Source: an uncultured Lachnospiraceae bacterium (GTDB lineage: Bacteria > Bacillota > Clostridia > Lachnospirales > Lachnospiraceae). Taken from it: a DNA stretch of 50,743 nt. Below the pieces are notes generated by a model, which searched no databases, was not told where the DNA came from, and worked only from the letters and a program-made list of their open reading frames with translations. The position numbers were made by a program, and so were the translations under genes. The stretch is from positions 1 to 50,743 of the forward strand of contig CAJUJM010000090.1 in assembly GCA_910586755.1 (NCBI GenBank). Direction: 5' to 3'. Below are positions 1-7,862 of this stretch, in pieces (position 1 is the first letter of the stretch; every line of letters begins with the position of its first letter).

Positions 1-635
1 GCAATCAGCTTTGTGACAGTATCATAGCGATAGATATGCACATACTCATGTGAGAGGACATACAGCAGTTGTTTTTCATTTTTCCAGTCCATTTTTTTCG
101 GCATTAAAATAACAGGACGGAAAATGCCATAAGTTAATGGGGCAGAAATCCTATCAGATTGCTTTACCAAAATTGGACGTTTCAATGGGCGTTTCGCCAG
201 CCACTTTTCTACATAATGGTGGTGGACGGGTAAAGCTGTCCGAAATTCAATCAGACAACGCAAATAGGATATTACGAAAAACAATGCGATAAGTATTATT
301 CCTGCACACCATACAATAAACCACATGGAAACAGATGATGAAATATCCGCTGGCGGTTGTTCCACTCCCTGTGTTGTAACAAACAGTCCTTGCATAGTGG
401 GAATGTTATAATCGGTTCCAACTTCCGGCAATGTTGTAGAAGATATGCTGTGAGTTACCAACGTATAAACACTGAACATTGACGGAATCGAAAACGGGAT
501 AAGCAGTCTTAATATCACCAATTCCCATAAAACAAGAAAAGTCTTTTTCGGCAGTTTATTGATTGCCACCCTACGGATAATCACTACCGCAGCAATGAAA
601 GCAGCCCCCGAAACGCTCATTTGCAGTAAATTCAT
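1..635 (-). CDS. BlaR1/MecR1-type M56 family metallopeptidase sensor, C-terminus cut by window edge
   Basis: Reading the minus strand from an ATG at 635 gives an open frame running off the left edge (about 211 residues visible). It begins MNLLQMSVSGAAF and shows at least two hydrophobic membrane segments, then a VLSHEYVHIYRYD stretch near the window edge. HEYVH is the HExxH zinc-protease motif of the M56 (BlaR1/MecR1) family. The start lies 12 bases downstream of the BlaI stop, so the two genes form one operon. In known systems the membrane sensor relieves repression by cleaving the BlaI partner after antibiotic or cell-wall signals. The extracellular sensor end is not in the window, so a beta-lactam-sensing domain cannot be confirmed. 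Confidence 0.85.
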   Translation of the reverse strand, partial: MNLLQMSVSGAAFIAAVVIIRRVAINKLPKKTFLVLWELVILRLLIPFSIPSMFSVYTLVTHSISSTTLPEVGTDYNIPTMQGLFVTTQGVEQPPADISSSVSMWFIVWCAGIILIALFFVISYLRCLIEFRTALPVHHHYVEKWLAKRPLKRPILVKQSDRISAPLTYGIFRPVILMPKKMDWKNEKQLLYVLSHEYVHIYRYDTVTKLI

Positions 636-646
636 TTACACACACC

Positions 647-1005
647 TCATTCCAAATCTTCCACAATCTGCCTGAGCTTCTGAATCTGTTCGGCGGAGAG
701 CTTTTTTCTGCCTAACAGGGCTGCAAACAATTTGTCAACTGAACCGTCATAAATCTTGTCAATCAATTCATCTGTCTCTGCTTCCTGTACTTCTTCTTTG
801 GGAATGAGGGCATGGCACATGAAATTAGGCTCGGAACGCTCAATCGCCCCTTTTTTGATACATCTTTTTATCAATGTGTAGGTGGTATTCATGTTCCAGC
901 CAATTTCTTTTTTCAGAACATCCGATATATGTTTTGCTGTGGTGTCGCCCTCACTCCAAAGCACACACATTACTTTCAATTCTGAATCGAAAAGTTTAAT
1001 ATCCA
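647..1005 (-). CDS. blaI: BlaI/MecI/CopY family winged-helix repressor
   Basis: A 119-residue DNA-binding repressor beginning MDIKLFDSELKVMCVLW. The N-terminal winged helix contains the typical TAKHISDVLKKEIGWNMNTTYTLIKRCIKKG (split here only for description) pattern of BlaI/MecI, and the acidic C-terminal helix pair is the dimerisation part. A longer GTG start at 1024 is possible, but the ATG at 1005 has a good AGGGTGG ribosome site about 6 bases upstream, and an operator-like palindrome would overlap the longer start. It is followed directly by the BlaR1-type sensor. Two palindromes with a CTGCAG core upstream suggest autoregulation. The regulated target is not evident in the window. Confidence 0.88.
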
Positions 1006-1024
1006 TTTTTATCCACCCTTTCAC

Positions 1025-1099
1025 ACGACTGCAGTAGTTTCCGCTTGGTTATACATTACACCTTTCTTATTAGGCTGTCAACACTACTGCAGTAGTGTT
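1025..1099 (-). promoter_or_regulatory. blaI promoter with two operator palindromes
   Basis: A perfect 20-bp palindrome (aacactactg/cagtagtgtt) occupies 1080-1099. A second copy of its core with one mismatch (acgactgcagtagt) is at 1025-1038, centred 58 bp away. On the minus strand a TTGACA box (1076-1081) touches the first palindrome and a TGTAAT box (1055-1060) follows with a 15-bp spacer, so repressor bound at the sites would cover the promoter and ribosome site. BlaI-type repressors bind dyads of this type; the assignment to this BlaI is inference from position. Confidence 0.65.
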
Positions 1100-1134
1100 A
1101 AGAAAAAATTCATAATTTTTATGTCGGATAGATT

Positions 1135-1366
1135 CTTTTTTTCGGTTGCTTGCTTCTTTACCGTTTTTCAATTCTTCCGGCGCATTCCCCATCAGAAAAG
1201 GCATGGCTACCGTGTCCAGCATTTCAACGTCATTATAATGGTCGCCAAATGCAACCGTATTTTCTAAAGAAATATTCCATAACTTGCATAATGTTTTTAC
1301 GGCGCTGCCAATGCTCTTATAAATCCTTCTGTGTGAATATGATACGTTCCCGTTTCATACAAAATT
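1135..1366 (-). pseudogene. Remnant of a Cof-type HAD phosphatase C-terminus
   Basis: The minus strand reads TVAFGDHYNDVEMLDTVAM followed by PFLMGNAPEELKNG. GDxxND and the NAPEELK segment are hallmarks of the C-terminal half of Cof-type HAD hydrolases. Upstream, the matching peptide YHIHTEGF lies in a different frame from KSIGSAVKTLCKLWNIS, so there is at least one frameshift, and no N-terminal DxDGT motif is present. The fragment is therefore a decayed gene end between the DUF2000 gene and the BlaI operator region. No start or ribosome site is associated with it. Confidence 0.6.
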
Positions 1367-1398
1367 TAGAATCAATTAACCCTCTTAAACCTTGCTAT

Positions 1399-1821
1399 TT
1401 ACCGCAGTAAAGCCATACTTCCAGTCAATTTATTAACTTTCTTCTTGGCTCCGCAAATCGCAATCCCAAGATAATTTAATTCAATTTCTGATACTTCTTT
1501 CATCTTCTCTATAAATTCATCATAAGTCTTGCAGCCTTGCGCTAAATCTGAAAAGTCAACAACTGTTAAATCCGAAAAATCCGGCTCATACAATTTCTCA
1601 CGGATGGTTTTAATAATATCTGCATTGCCTTTCAAAATGGGTACAGGAAATTCAATAATCCCTAAATGTTTATTTCCGGTTCTGTCGTATACATCGGCGC
1701 CAATAACTTCCGGCATTTTCTTTCCCAAAGTGATACCCATAATAGCCGCCGTATTTGCGATAATTCCCAGTGGCAGATTTTCGTCAATTACCAAAACGCA
1801 TTTCTCATTTTGTAAATCCAT
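1399..1821 (-). CDS. DUF2000 family protein
   Basis: A 140-residue soluble protein with a clear GGAGG ribosome site just upstream of ATG 1821. The sequence (NEKCVLVIDENLPLGIIANTA, then GADVYDRTGNKHLGI and FPVPILKG) matches my memory of the DUF2000 family, whose members are small alpha/beta proteins of unknown biochemical role related to the peptidyl-tRNA hydrolase II fold. There is no signal peptide or membrane segment. Downstream lies the HAD remnant; upstream is an EamA exporter in the same orientation, 36 bases away. Function is not known. Confidence 0.7.
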   Translation of the reverse strand: MDLQNEKCVLVIDENLPLGIIANTAAIMGITLGKKMPEVIGADVYDRTGNKHLGIIEFPVPILKGNADIIKTIREKLYEPDFSDLTVVDFSDLAQGCKTYDEFIEKMKEVSEIELNYLGIAICGAKKKVNKLTGSMALLR

Positions 1822-1856
1822 TTTTTAAGTCCTCCTTTTCCAGAGTTGGAAACAAA

Positions 1857-2741
1857 CTAATCTGTCCTGTTGTATTCAGAAAGGAACAGCCCGATAACGG
1901 CTAATACCGTTCCTGCTATAGAAAGAAATGTAACCGTTTCTTTTAAGACCAGCATAGACGTTATAACGGTTATGACAGGAACCATATATATGTAAATACT
2001 CGTTTTAACTGGCCCTAATATTTTTACGGCATAATTCCACGTTACAAAACAGAGGGCAGACGCTCCGATTCCCAAATACAAAATATTGAGCAGATTTTTC
2101 ACATCCGTAAAACGGGGCAAACTTAACTGAAAGTCAAACAAAAATAGTGCAGGTATCATAAATAAAATGCCATAGAAAAATGTCCTGCGTGTAGTAAGGA
2201 TAACGGGAAGCCCGAAACTCCCTGTCCTTTTTGTCAAGACAGAATAGCAAGCCCACACAAAAGCGGCGGCAAACGCTAAAATATCTCCAACAGGATTTAA
2301 TTTTAGCTGTGAGCCATTAAAGCTGATTAATATGATTCCTGCCATTGCAACAATAAATCCAATTAAAAAATTTATCTGCAATCTTTCTTCTGACTTCATA
2401 AACAGGCGCGCCAATATTGCAGTAATAAACGGGGCCACGGATATAATCACGCCTACATTGGAAGCCATTGTAAAAGTCAATGCAACATTTTCCAGCAAAT
2501 AGTACAAACATACTCCGCAAAAACCCGCAGCGGCAAAGGTCATTTCCTGTTTCCGGCTTAACCTCTTTATACGGTGCGGATATGCTATCAGCAAAACTAA
2601 ATAGCCCATAATAAAACGGAAAGATAAGATTTCCACAGGCTGAAAGTCTGCAAGCAGAATTTTTGTGGAAATAAAAGTAGTTCCCCATATAAGGATTGTG
2701 AGCAGAGCCGCCAAATGCCCTGCGCGCTTTTCTGCTGCCAT
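1857..2741 (-). CDS. EamA/DMT-superfamily permease
   Basis: About 294 residues with ten predicted membrane helices arranged as two EamA repeats (roughly residues 8-140 and 150-290), typical of drug/metabolite transporters. The first helix carries LTILIWGTTFISTKIL. I chose the ATG at 2741 because it has a GGGAGGTG ribosome site 6 bases upstream and gives the usual family length; a longer frame to 2798 would run inside the upstream gene. The start lies at the stop codon of the AraC regulator, so the two are probably translationally coupled and the regulator may control this exporter. The substrate cannot be read from sequence. Confidence 0.85.
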   Translation of the reverse strand: MAAEKRAGHLAALLTILIWGTTFISTKILLADFQPVEILSFRFIMGYLVLLIAYPHRIKRLSRKQEMTFAAAGFCGVCLYYLLENVALTFTMASNVGVIISVAPFITAILARLFMKSEERLQINFLIGFIVAMAGIILISFNGSQLKLNPVGDILAFAAAFVWACYSVLTKRTGSFGLPVILTTRRTFFYGILFMIPALFLFDFQLSLPRFTDVKNLLNILYLGIGASALCFVTWNYAVKILGPVKTSIYIYMVPVITVITSMLVLKETVTFLSIAGTVLAVIGLFLSEYNRTD

Positions 2742-2742
2742 T

Positions 2743-3573
2743 CTATTCACCTCCCTTATCTTTTTCAAAAAAGATTTCACGGTACACTCCCGGTGCAAGC
2801 CCGATAAAGCTGGTAAAATAGTTTGTAAAATGGCTTTGGTCGGAAAAACCTGTCCTTATTGCTGCGTCAAGCGGAGATATGCCGTTTGATAATAATTTCT
2901 TTGCTTCATTGATACGGATTGTTTCTAAATAACGGTATGGGGTAATCCCCTTTGACTTTGTAAACGCCCTAAGAAGCGTTGACTTACTCAGGCCTGCCTG
3001 GCGGCAAATTTGGTCTAAATAAATGCGCTCTGTAAAGTGCTGTTCCATAAATATACAGGCTTTTTCAATTTCCTGTCTGCACTCTGGAATACAGCTGAGG
3101 AAAGGCTGGCTGTAATTCTGAATTAGGCTGGACAGCAGGAACAGCAAATTTTCTTCTTTCCCAAAGTCACTGTTTCCATTCATCACCATTTCATGCAGCG
3201 GACGCAGATAGCTGATTACTTCATCATCACAAATCACATTTTCTGAAAATCCCGGAAGTTCCCGTTTCCCTGTCACTTCTTCTGCCAAATCAAGCATAAT
3301 CTCTTTGCTGATATTAAGGCCACGGTAGTCCAATGTGCCGCCATCAGACTGTACGCAGGCATGGTTATCACCCGGATTAAACAAAACAACACTTCCCTGT
3401 CTAATCATATAATCTACGTTTCTGCAAGACAGACAGCGTTCTCCGTTCTCCACAAAACCAATCACATAATGCTCATGGAAATGGTTTGGAAACGGCTGGA
3501 CGATTCCCTCAAAGCGGTAGGCTTCAATCCGCAATGATTCATCATAAACAACGGTTCTGACTTCTTTCTTCAT
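2743..3573 (-). CDS. AraC family transcriptional regulator (cupin + HTH)
   Basis: A 276-residue regulator. Residues 1-150 form a cupin-like ligand-binding domain (PNHFHEHYVIGFVENGERC, VVLFNPGDNHAC). Residues 170-270 hold two helix-turn-helix motifs, with LDQICRQAGLSKSTLLRAFTK and PLDAAIRTGFSDQSHFTNYF, ending in the usual IGLAPGVYRE. The start at 3573 has a GGAGGG site. It is cotranscribed with the EamA exporter it overlaps, which suggests local control of efflux in response to a small molecule. Confidence 0.9.
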   Translation of the reverse strand: MKKEVRTVVYDESLRIEAYRFEGIVQPFPNHFHEHYVIGFVENGERCLSCRNVDYMIRQGSVVLFNPGDNHACVQSDGGTLDYRGLNISKEIMLDLAEEVTGKRELPGFSENVICDDEVISYLRPLHEMVMNGNSDFGKEENLLFLLSSLIQNYSQPFLSCIPECRQEIEKACIFMEQHFTERIYLDQICRQAGLSKSTLLRAFTKSKGITPYRYLETIRINEAKKLLSNGISPLDAAIRTGFSDQSHFTNYFTSFIGLAPGVYREIFFEKDKGGE

Positions 3574-3614
3574 TCAAATTCCCTCCTTGCCAAAACCATT
3601 GTAAATCAAAGATT

Positions 3615-3836
3615 TTGAAAAGTCTTGTAAAATATCTTCATTTTACTCTCTTTATTCCAACGCAACCCGATCAGTCGATTGGCCTGATCTGTCATAAACA
3701 GAGGGATGTTCAGCACATCATCATCCAGTCTCAAATTGCCCAGAGAGAAGCGCACACGGAGCTATCCAGTAAGGCCGGCTGTTCTTTTGAATTGCTTTTA
3801 ATTCCAAAACATATTTTTGCCGTTTTCGGAAAATAA
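3615..3836 (+). pseudogene. Possible 3' remnant of a plus-strand gene before a terminator
   Basis: The 330-base gap between the AraC start and the RibD-C stop has no convincing gene. A plus-strand frame ends at a stop 4 bases before a rho-independent terminator, and its last 45 residues (QREAHTELSSKAGCSFELLL, then IPKHIFAVFGK) look protein-like, whereas the beginning has no ribosome site. I read it as the tail of a decayed gene but do not recognise the family. It could equally be non-coding. Confidence 0.25.
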
Positions 3837-3876
3837 AAGACCCGAAATGCAATAACTGCGTTTCGGGCCTTGTTTT
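3837..3876 (+). terminator. Rho-independent terminator
   Basis: A 7-bp perfect stem cccgaaa/tttcggg (3841-3847 with 3861-3867), extendable with mismatches, is followed by ccttgttttt on the plus strand. The minus side is A-rich (aaataaaaga) so it may also stop transcription coming from the RibD-C gene. Confidence 0.6.
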
Positions 3877-3903
3877 TCACTCTTTTCTTTTTTTAATAGG
3901 CTG

Positions 3904-4584
3904 TCAGTGAATTACCTCATAGCGCAATCTAAGATATGAGTCCTCCAAAACTGCACATTCCTGCAATTTCAACACACCTAATTTTGATAATTCACTTTCT
4001 GACAATAAGGATTTTCCATCAATTAAAGTGGATGTATCCTTACCGCCAATTAATACAGGCGCTACAACAATATCAATATAATCTATCAGCTTTTCACGAA
4101 GAAACCGTTCATTTAATGTACCGCCGGTTTGTATTGTTATTCTCTCGCAGCTAAATTCTGATTTAAGTTTTGTAAGAACATCTCTCAGCGATAGTTCTTC
4201 TTGATATATGATATGGAGATTATCTTCTTCTATTTCAAATGCCGGATGTTTTTTGTTGGATGTAACAAGCACAAATTGTTTGGATAAAGCACAAAAGTAA
4301 CGTATGCCATGTTCCTCTAAATGTTTATTATCAATTACAACAAAGGAAACCGGCGTTTTACCTGGCATGTCCGCTGTGTTAATGCCGATTTTGGCTTGCA
4401 CTCTTCCGGAATTAAGGGACCATAAATCTGTCGTCTGCTCTATTTCATAATATTGATGAAGTCCTTCTTTCACTCCTGCAATTTTAGGGAAATCCTTGTC
4501 CACGTCTAAATTATCTGATGCGCCAGTGCTGATTTTACCATCAACGGACATTAGCATAAATAATGTTGTAACAGGTCTGTTCAT
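3904..4584 (-). CDS. RibD C-terminal domain (dihydrofolate-reductase-like) protein
   Basis: A 226-residue protein consisting of a stand-alone RibD_C/DHFR-like reductase fold. It begins MNRPVTTLFMLMSVDGKIST (the family opening), contains ITIQTGGTLNERFLRE and ends with VVAPVLIGGKDTSTLIDG, the NADPH-site loop. There is no deaminase domain, unlike the true RibD at 31780. ATG 4584 has an AGGAG site. Such proteins reduce pyrimidine- or pterin-like substrates, but the substrate of this subfamily is not known. It sits upstream of no partner, and is followed by a bidirectional terminator. Confidence 0.75.
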   Translation of the reverse strand: MNRPVTTLFMLMSVDGKISTGASDNLDVDKDFPKIAGVKEGLHQYYEIEQTTDLWSLNSGRVQAKIGINTADMPGKTPVSFVVIDNKHLEEHGIRYFCALSKQFVLVTSNKKHPAFEIEEDNLHIIYQEELSLRDVLTKLKSEFSCERITIQTGGTLNERFLREKLIDYIDIVVAPVLIGGKDTSTLIDGKSLLSESELSKLGVLKLQECAVLEDSYLRLRYEVIH

Positions 4585-4620
4585 TTTCTCACTCCTGAAT
4601 TCTGATTTTTCGCTGGTCTC

Positions 4621-5547
4621 TTAATACCAATCATGTTTTTCACCCCGGTCAAGGGCATTGATCCACGCCATCTCATCCCCGTTCAGGCTGAAATGGTACA
4701 ATTCGGTATTTTCCCTGATATGATCGGGATTACTGGAGCCAGGGATGACCACCACATCCTTCTGTAAATTCCAGCGTAAAATCACCTGTGCAGAAGACAC
4801 GCCGTGGGTCCCGGCGATTTCAGAAATTACAGGATCCCCAAGCAGTTCTCCTGTATGACCTCTGCCGCCCAGCGGATACCAGCCCTGTACCACAATCCCT
4901 AAATTCTGAATAAATGGAATGACCTCATTCTCCTGATAATAGGGATGGATTTCATTCTGAACCAATGCAGGAACCGTATCCACCTGGGGCAGAAACTCTG
5001 TCAATTCCTCCACATACCAGTTAGACAATCCGATAGATCGTATTTTTCCTTCTTTGACAAACTGTTCCATGGCTTTGTAGGCCTCCACGTCATTAGGGTC
5101 GGGATGATGCAGCAGCATTAAGTCCACATAGCCGATATCCAACCGGTCAATACAGGCCTGAATCGACTGAACCGGATTTTTCATCTCGCTGCCCGGATAA
5201 ATTTTAGTCGTAACAAAAACATCCTCTCGCTGTATGATCCCTTCGCTGATTGCTTCCCGGATCGCCTGCCCGACTTCCTCCTCATTGCCGTAAACAGAGG
5301 CAGTATCAATGAGGCGGACGCCGTTTGATAATGCGGATTTCACAGAATCAATACATTCATCCCCATGAAGGCTGTAAGTTCCAAGACCGTTGATCGGCAT
5401 CTCATATCCGCTGTTTAACATGACTGTCTTCCTTTCAAAGTCAAACTCTGCCTTACCGGCGGTTTCTTCCTCCACCCTGTTTTGCCCGCACGCTGTCATA
5501 GGAAACGCCAGTAAGAAAACGAATATCAGACTGAATATTTTTCTCAT
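4621..5547 (-). CDS. Aldo/keto reductase with an N-terminal lipoprotein signal
   Basis: A 308-residue protein. Residues 1-20 form a Sec signal with hydrophobic core and a lipobox-like MTAC (Cys20), and residues 38-308 are a complete aldo/keto reductase. The catalytic tetrad is visible: Asp in RLIDTASVYG, Tyr in the same stretch, Lys in FVTTKIYPG and His in LMLLHHPDP. The NADPH-binding VIPGSSNPDHIRENTE loop is present. Ribosome site AGGGAGGG precedes ATG 5547. It follows the alpha/beta hydrolase gene by 33 bases, in the same operon. A membrane-anchored export form of an NADPH enzyme is unusual; the signal could also be a misread start, but the strong ribosome site argues for it. Confidence 0.82.
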   Translation of the reverse strand: MRKIFSLIFVFLLAFPMTACGQNRVEEETAGKAEFDFERKTVMLNSGYEMPINGLGTYSLHGDECIDSVKSALSNGVRLIDTASVYGNEEEVGQAIREAISEGIIQREDVFVTTKIYPGSEMKNPVQSIQACIDRLDIGYVDLMLLHHPDPNDVEAYKAMEQFVKEGKIRSIGLSNWYVEELTEFLPQVDTVPALVQNEIHPYYQENEVIPFIQNLGIVVQGWYPLGGRGHTGELLGDPVISEIAGTHGVSSAQVILRWNLQKDVVVIPGSSNPDHIRENTELYHFSLNGDEMAWINALDRGEKHDWY

Positions 5548-5580
5548 TTTACGCCCTCCCTTACTGCTGTTTCCTCGTTC

Positions 5581-6582
5581 TTATTTCAGATTTTCCCAAA
5601 AGAACTGTTCCAGCTTATCAAAGGGAATCGCATCTTTTCCGCCGCCGTCATACAGGTCCGTATGGACTGCATCCGGAATGATCAGCAGTTCTTTGTTGGC
5701 AGTATAAGGATTATCCTTCACCATAGCAGCATAAGCGTCACGGCTGAAATAGCAGGAGTGCGCCTTCTCTCCATGCATGATAAGGACTGCGCTGCGGATC
5801 TCATTGCTGTACTGAAGGATCGGCTGGTTTAGAAAGGACATGCACCCAATCACATTCCAGCCGCCGTTGGAATTTAAGGAACGCTTGTGATAGCCCCGAT
5901 CCGTTTTATAATAATCATGATAATCTGCCACAAAGAACGGCGCATCCTCAGGAAGGGGATCGACAACCCCTCCGCCTAAAGTATAACTGCCATTTTTATA
6001 ATCTGCAATCCTCTGGGCGTTCATAGCTTCTTTTTTCGCATATCGTGCATCGGCAGAGTTCTCGGCGTCAAAATATCCGTTGGCATTGACACGGGACATA
6101 TCATACATAGTAGATGCAACCGTCGCTTTAATGCGGGTATCCAGCGCAGCTGCATTTAGAGCCAGGCCGCCCCAGCCGCAGATGCCGGTAATGCCGATGC
6201 GCTGTGGGTCAACATTTTCCTGTACGGAAAGGAAGTCCACCGCCGCCTGAAAGTCCTCTGTATTGATATCCGGCGAGGCCATGTAACGGGGCGAGCCGCC
6301 GCTTTCTCCGGTAAAGGAAGGATCAAAGGCAATGGTGAGAAAACCGCGTTCTGCCATTGTCTGTGCATACAATCCGGCTGCCTGCTCTTTCACCGCGCCA
6401 AAGGGTCCGCATACCGCAATCGCAGCCAGCTTCTTTTCAGCCCCTTTGGGCTCATAGAGGTCTGCCGCCAGTGTGATTCCGTAACGGTTCGGAAATGTTA
6501 CCTTACGGTGGTTCACCTTTTCACTTTTCGGGAAAGTCTTATCCCATTCCTTTGTTAACTCTAATTTTACGGTACTATCCAT
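5581..6582 (-). CDS. Alpha/beta hydrolase with Cys in the nucleophile elbow
   Basis: A 333-residue hydrolase of the dienelactone-hydrolase-like group. The oxyanion region CGPFGAVKEQAAGLYA follows the strand LAAIAVCG; the elbow GITGICGWGGLAL places Cys rather than Ser at the nucleophile position (G-x-C-x-G), as in dienelactone hydrolases. A candidate acid residue and the final His are in LIIPDAVHTDLYD. No signal peptide. ATG 6582 has GGGAGA upstream. It is flanked by the 67-residue protein upstream and the aldo/keto reductase downstream, making a three-gene set divergent from a LysR regulator. The substrate is unknown. Confidence 0.82.
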   Translation of the reverse strand: MDSTVKLELTKEWDKTFPKSEKVNHRKVTFPNRYGITLAADLYEPKGAEKKLAAIAVCGPFGAVKEQAAGLYAQTMAERGFLTIAFDPSFTGESGGSPRYMASPDINTEDFQAAVDFLSVQENVDPQRIGITGICGWGGLALNAAALDTRIKATVASTMYDMSRVNANGYFDAENSADARYAKKEAMNAQRIADYKNGSYTLGGGVVDPLPEDAPFFVADYHDYYKTDRGYHKRSLNSNGGWNVIGCMSFLNQPILQYSNEIRSAVLIMHGEKAHSCYFSRDAYAAMVKDNPYTANKELLIIPDAVHTDLYDGGGKDAIPFDKLEQFFWENLK

Positions 6583-6608
6583 TTTTCAATATCTCCCTTT
6601 CTTTTTCA

Positions 6609-6812
6609 TTATCGCTTTTCTTTTTCCATACGCCGTACTAAAAAATCAAGGCAATCAACCTTTCCTTGACTTTCATGCAGGCTGTCCATCAAATTGCAGC
6701 GGTGCCTTCGCAGCATTTTAATCGCTTCCGGAATCTGACCGCTGCGATACAGTTTGCAGACCTTTTCACTGATTTGCGGGCCGCAGCCTGCATCTTTTAG
6801 ATTCTGAATCAA
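6609..6812 (-). CDS. Small conserved protein of unknown function (67 aa)
   Basis: A short soluble, charged, helical protein beginning at a TTG: IQNLKDAGCGPQISEKVCKL, with a C-terminal QGKVDCLDFLVRRMEKEK helix. A GGAGA site lies about 15 bases before the TTG, which is longer than ideal, so translation could begin elsewhere in the GGTCATACGGATGAT stretch. Similar small proteins are, as I recall, common in Clostridia beside oxidoreductase genes, but no function is known to me. It is the first gene of the operon divergent from the LysR regulator. Confidence 0.65.
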   Translation of the reverse strand: MIQNLKDAGCGPQISEKVCKLYRSGQIPEAIKMLRRHRCNLMDSLHESQGKVDCLDFLVRRMEKEKR

Positions 6813-6861
6813 ATCATCCGTATGACCGTCTCCTTTCCTGCTATGTCTGTATTATATCTTC

Positions 6862-6890
6862 TTGATTTCTCTTTCGCTAATGGCTATAAT
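6862..6890 (+). promoter_or_regulatory. Promoter of the LysR gene
   Basis: TTGATT (6862-6867), a 17-bp spacer and TATAAT (6885-6890) give a near-consensus sigma-A promoter for the LysR gene. The region is shared with the divergent hydrolase operon, the usual place for LysR binding. An AT-rich tttatat/atataaa dyad sits at about 6890-6909. Confidence 0.65.
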
Positions 6891-6935
6891 TTATATCATA
6901 ATATAAATTTTAAGAATATCATAGGGGAGAACAAT

Positions 6936-7829
6936 ATGGAACTGCGAACTATGAGATATTTCCTTGCTGTGGCAAGGGAGGAAAATATGACCCGTGCGGC
7001 AGAACTGCTCCACGTTACCCAGCCCACACTCTCTAAACAGTTAAAAGCTCTGGAAGATGAACTCGGAAAAAAACTGTTTACGCGCCACAGTTTCAGCATA
7101 CAGCTTACAGAGGAAGGTATTTTACTGCGGAAACGTGCGGAAGATCTGGTAAAAATGGCTGATAAAATTACTACGGAATTTCTCACCTTAGATGATGTTT
7201 TGGGTGGCGATGTTTACTTTGGTCTGGCGGAATCTTACCAGATCCGATACCTGGCCGCTGCAATCAAAAGATTCAAGAGGACTTACCCCGGCCTGCGCTA
7301 TCATATCACCAGCGGCGATACAGAGCAGGTTACGGAAAAGCTGGACAAAGGCGTTATTGACTTTGCTGTGTTGGCACAGGAACCCAATACTGCAAAATAC
7401 CATTCTCTAACATTTCCTAATGCGGATCTGTGGGGTCTTGTTATGCCAAAGGACTGTCTGCTGGCAGAAAAAAGTACCATCTGTGCAGATGATTTAATGG
7501 GACTCCCTCTATTTTGCTCCGAACAGGGATGGAATCATGATATTCCCAGATGGTGCGGTAACAGCATGGATAAATTACACCTTGAGGGGTCATTCCGTCT
7601 GTCTTATAATGGATCGCTTTTTGTGAAAGAGGGGCTCGGCTATCTTTTAACTTTTGAGCATTTGATTAACACAAATCCTGAGAGCGGACTTGTTTTCCGC
7701 CCCCTTACGCCGAAACTTGAAACAAATATATATTTAATTTGGAAAAAGTACCAAATTTTTACTCCTATTGCTGAACGGCTGCTTGAACAATTGAAATCAG
7801 AGTTTTTAGATATAGAAGTCAAACTGTAA
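6936..7829 (+). CDS. LysR family transcriptional regulator
   Basis: A 297-residue regulator. I chose ATG 6936 (MELRTMRYFLAVAREENMTR) with ribosome site aggggaga; this gives the canonical LysR start, whereas the longer frame to 6822 would add 38 unusual residues. The winged helix (residues 1-60) includes AAELLHVTQPTLSKQLKALE. Residues 90-297 form the periplasmic-binding-protein-like effector domain. It is the only plus-strand regulator in this part and is divergent from the 67-aa protein, hydrolase and aldo/keto reductase genes, which it probably controls. Confidence 0.92.
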   Translation: MELRTMRYFLAVAREENMTRAAELLHVTQPTLSKQLKALEDELGKKLFTRHSFSIQLTEEGILLRKRAEDLVKMADKITTEFLTLDDVLGGDVYFGLAESYQIRYLAAAIKRFKRTYPGLRYHITSGDTEQVTEKLDKGVIDFAVLAQEPNTAKYHSLTFPNADLWGLVMPKDCLLAEKSTICADDLMGLPLFCSEQGWNHDIPRWCGNSMDKLHLEGSFRLSYNGSLFVKEGLGYLLTFEHLINTNPESGLVFRPLTPKLETNIYLIWKKYQIFTPIAERLLEQLKSEFLDIEVKL

Positions 7830-7862
7830 AGAAGTAATTTTTATAGAGAGGCAATCCTCCCA

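Noticed and set aside
1150..1410. Plus-strand 86-residue frame
   Set aside because: It overlaps the HAD remnant readable on the minus strand and has no ribosome site.
3574..3903. A regulatory RNA in the gap before the RibD-C gene
   Set aside because: Only one terminator hairpin is visible and no promoter or conserved structure supports it.
6822..6935. Longer N-terminus for the LysR regulator
   Set aside because: The added 38 residues cover the promoter; the ATG at 6936 has a good ribosome site and the canonical LysR start.
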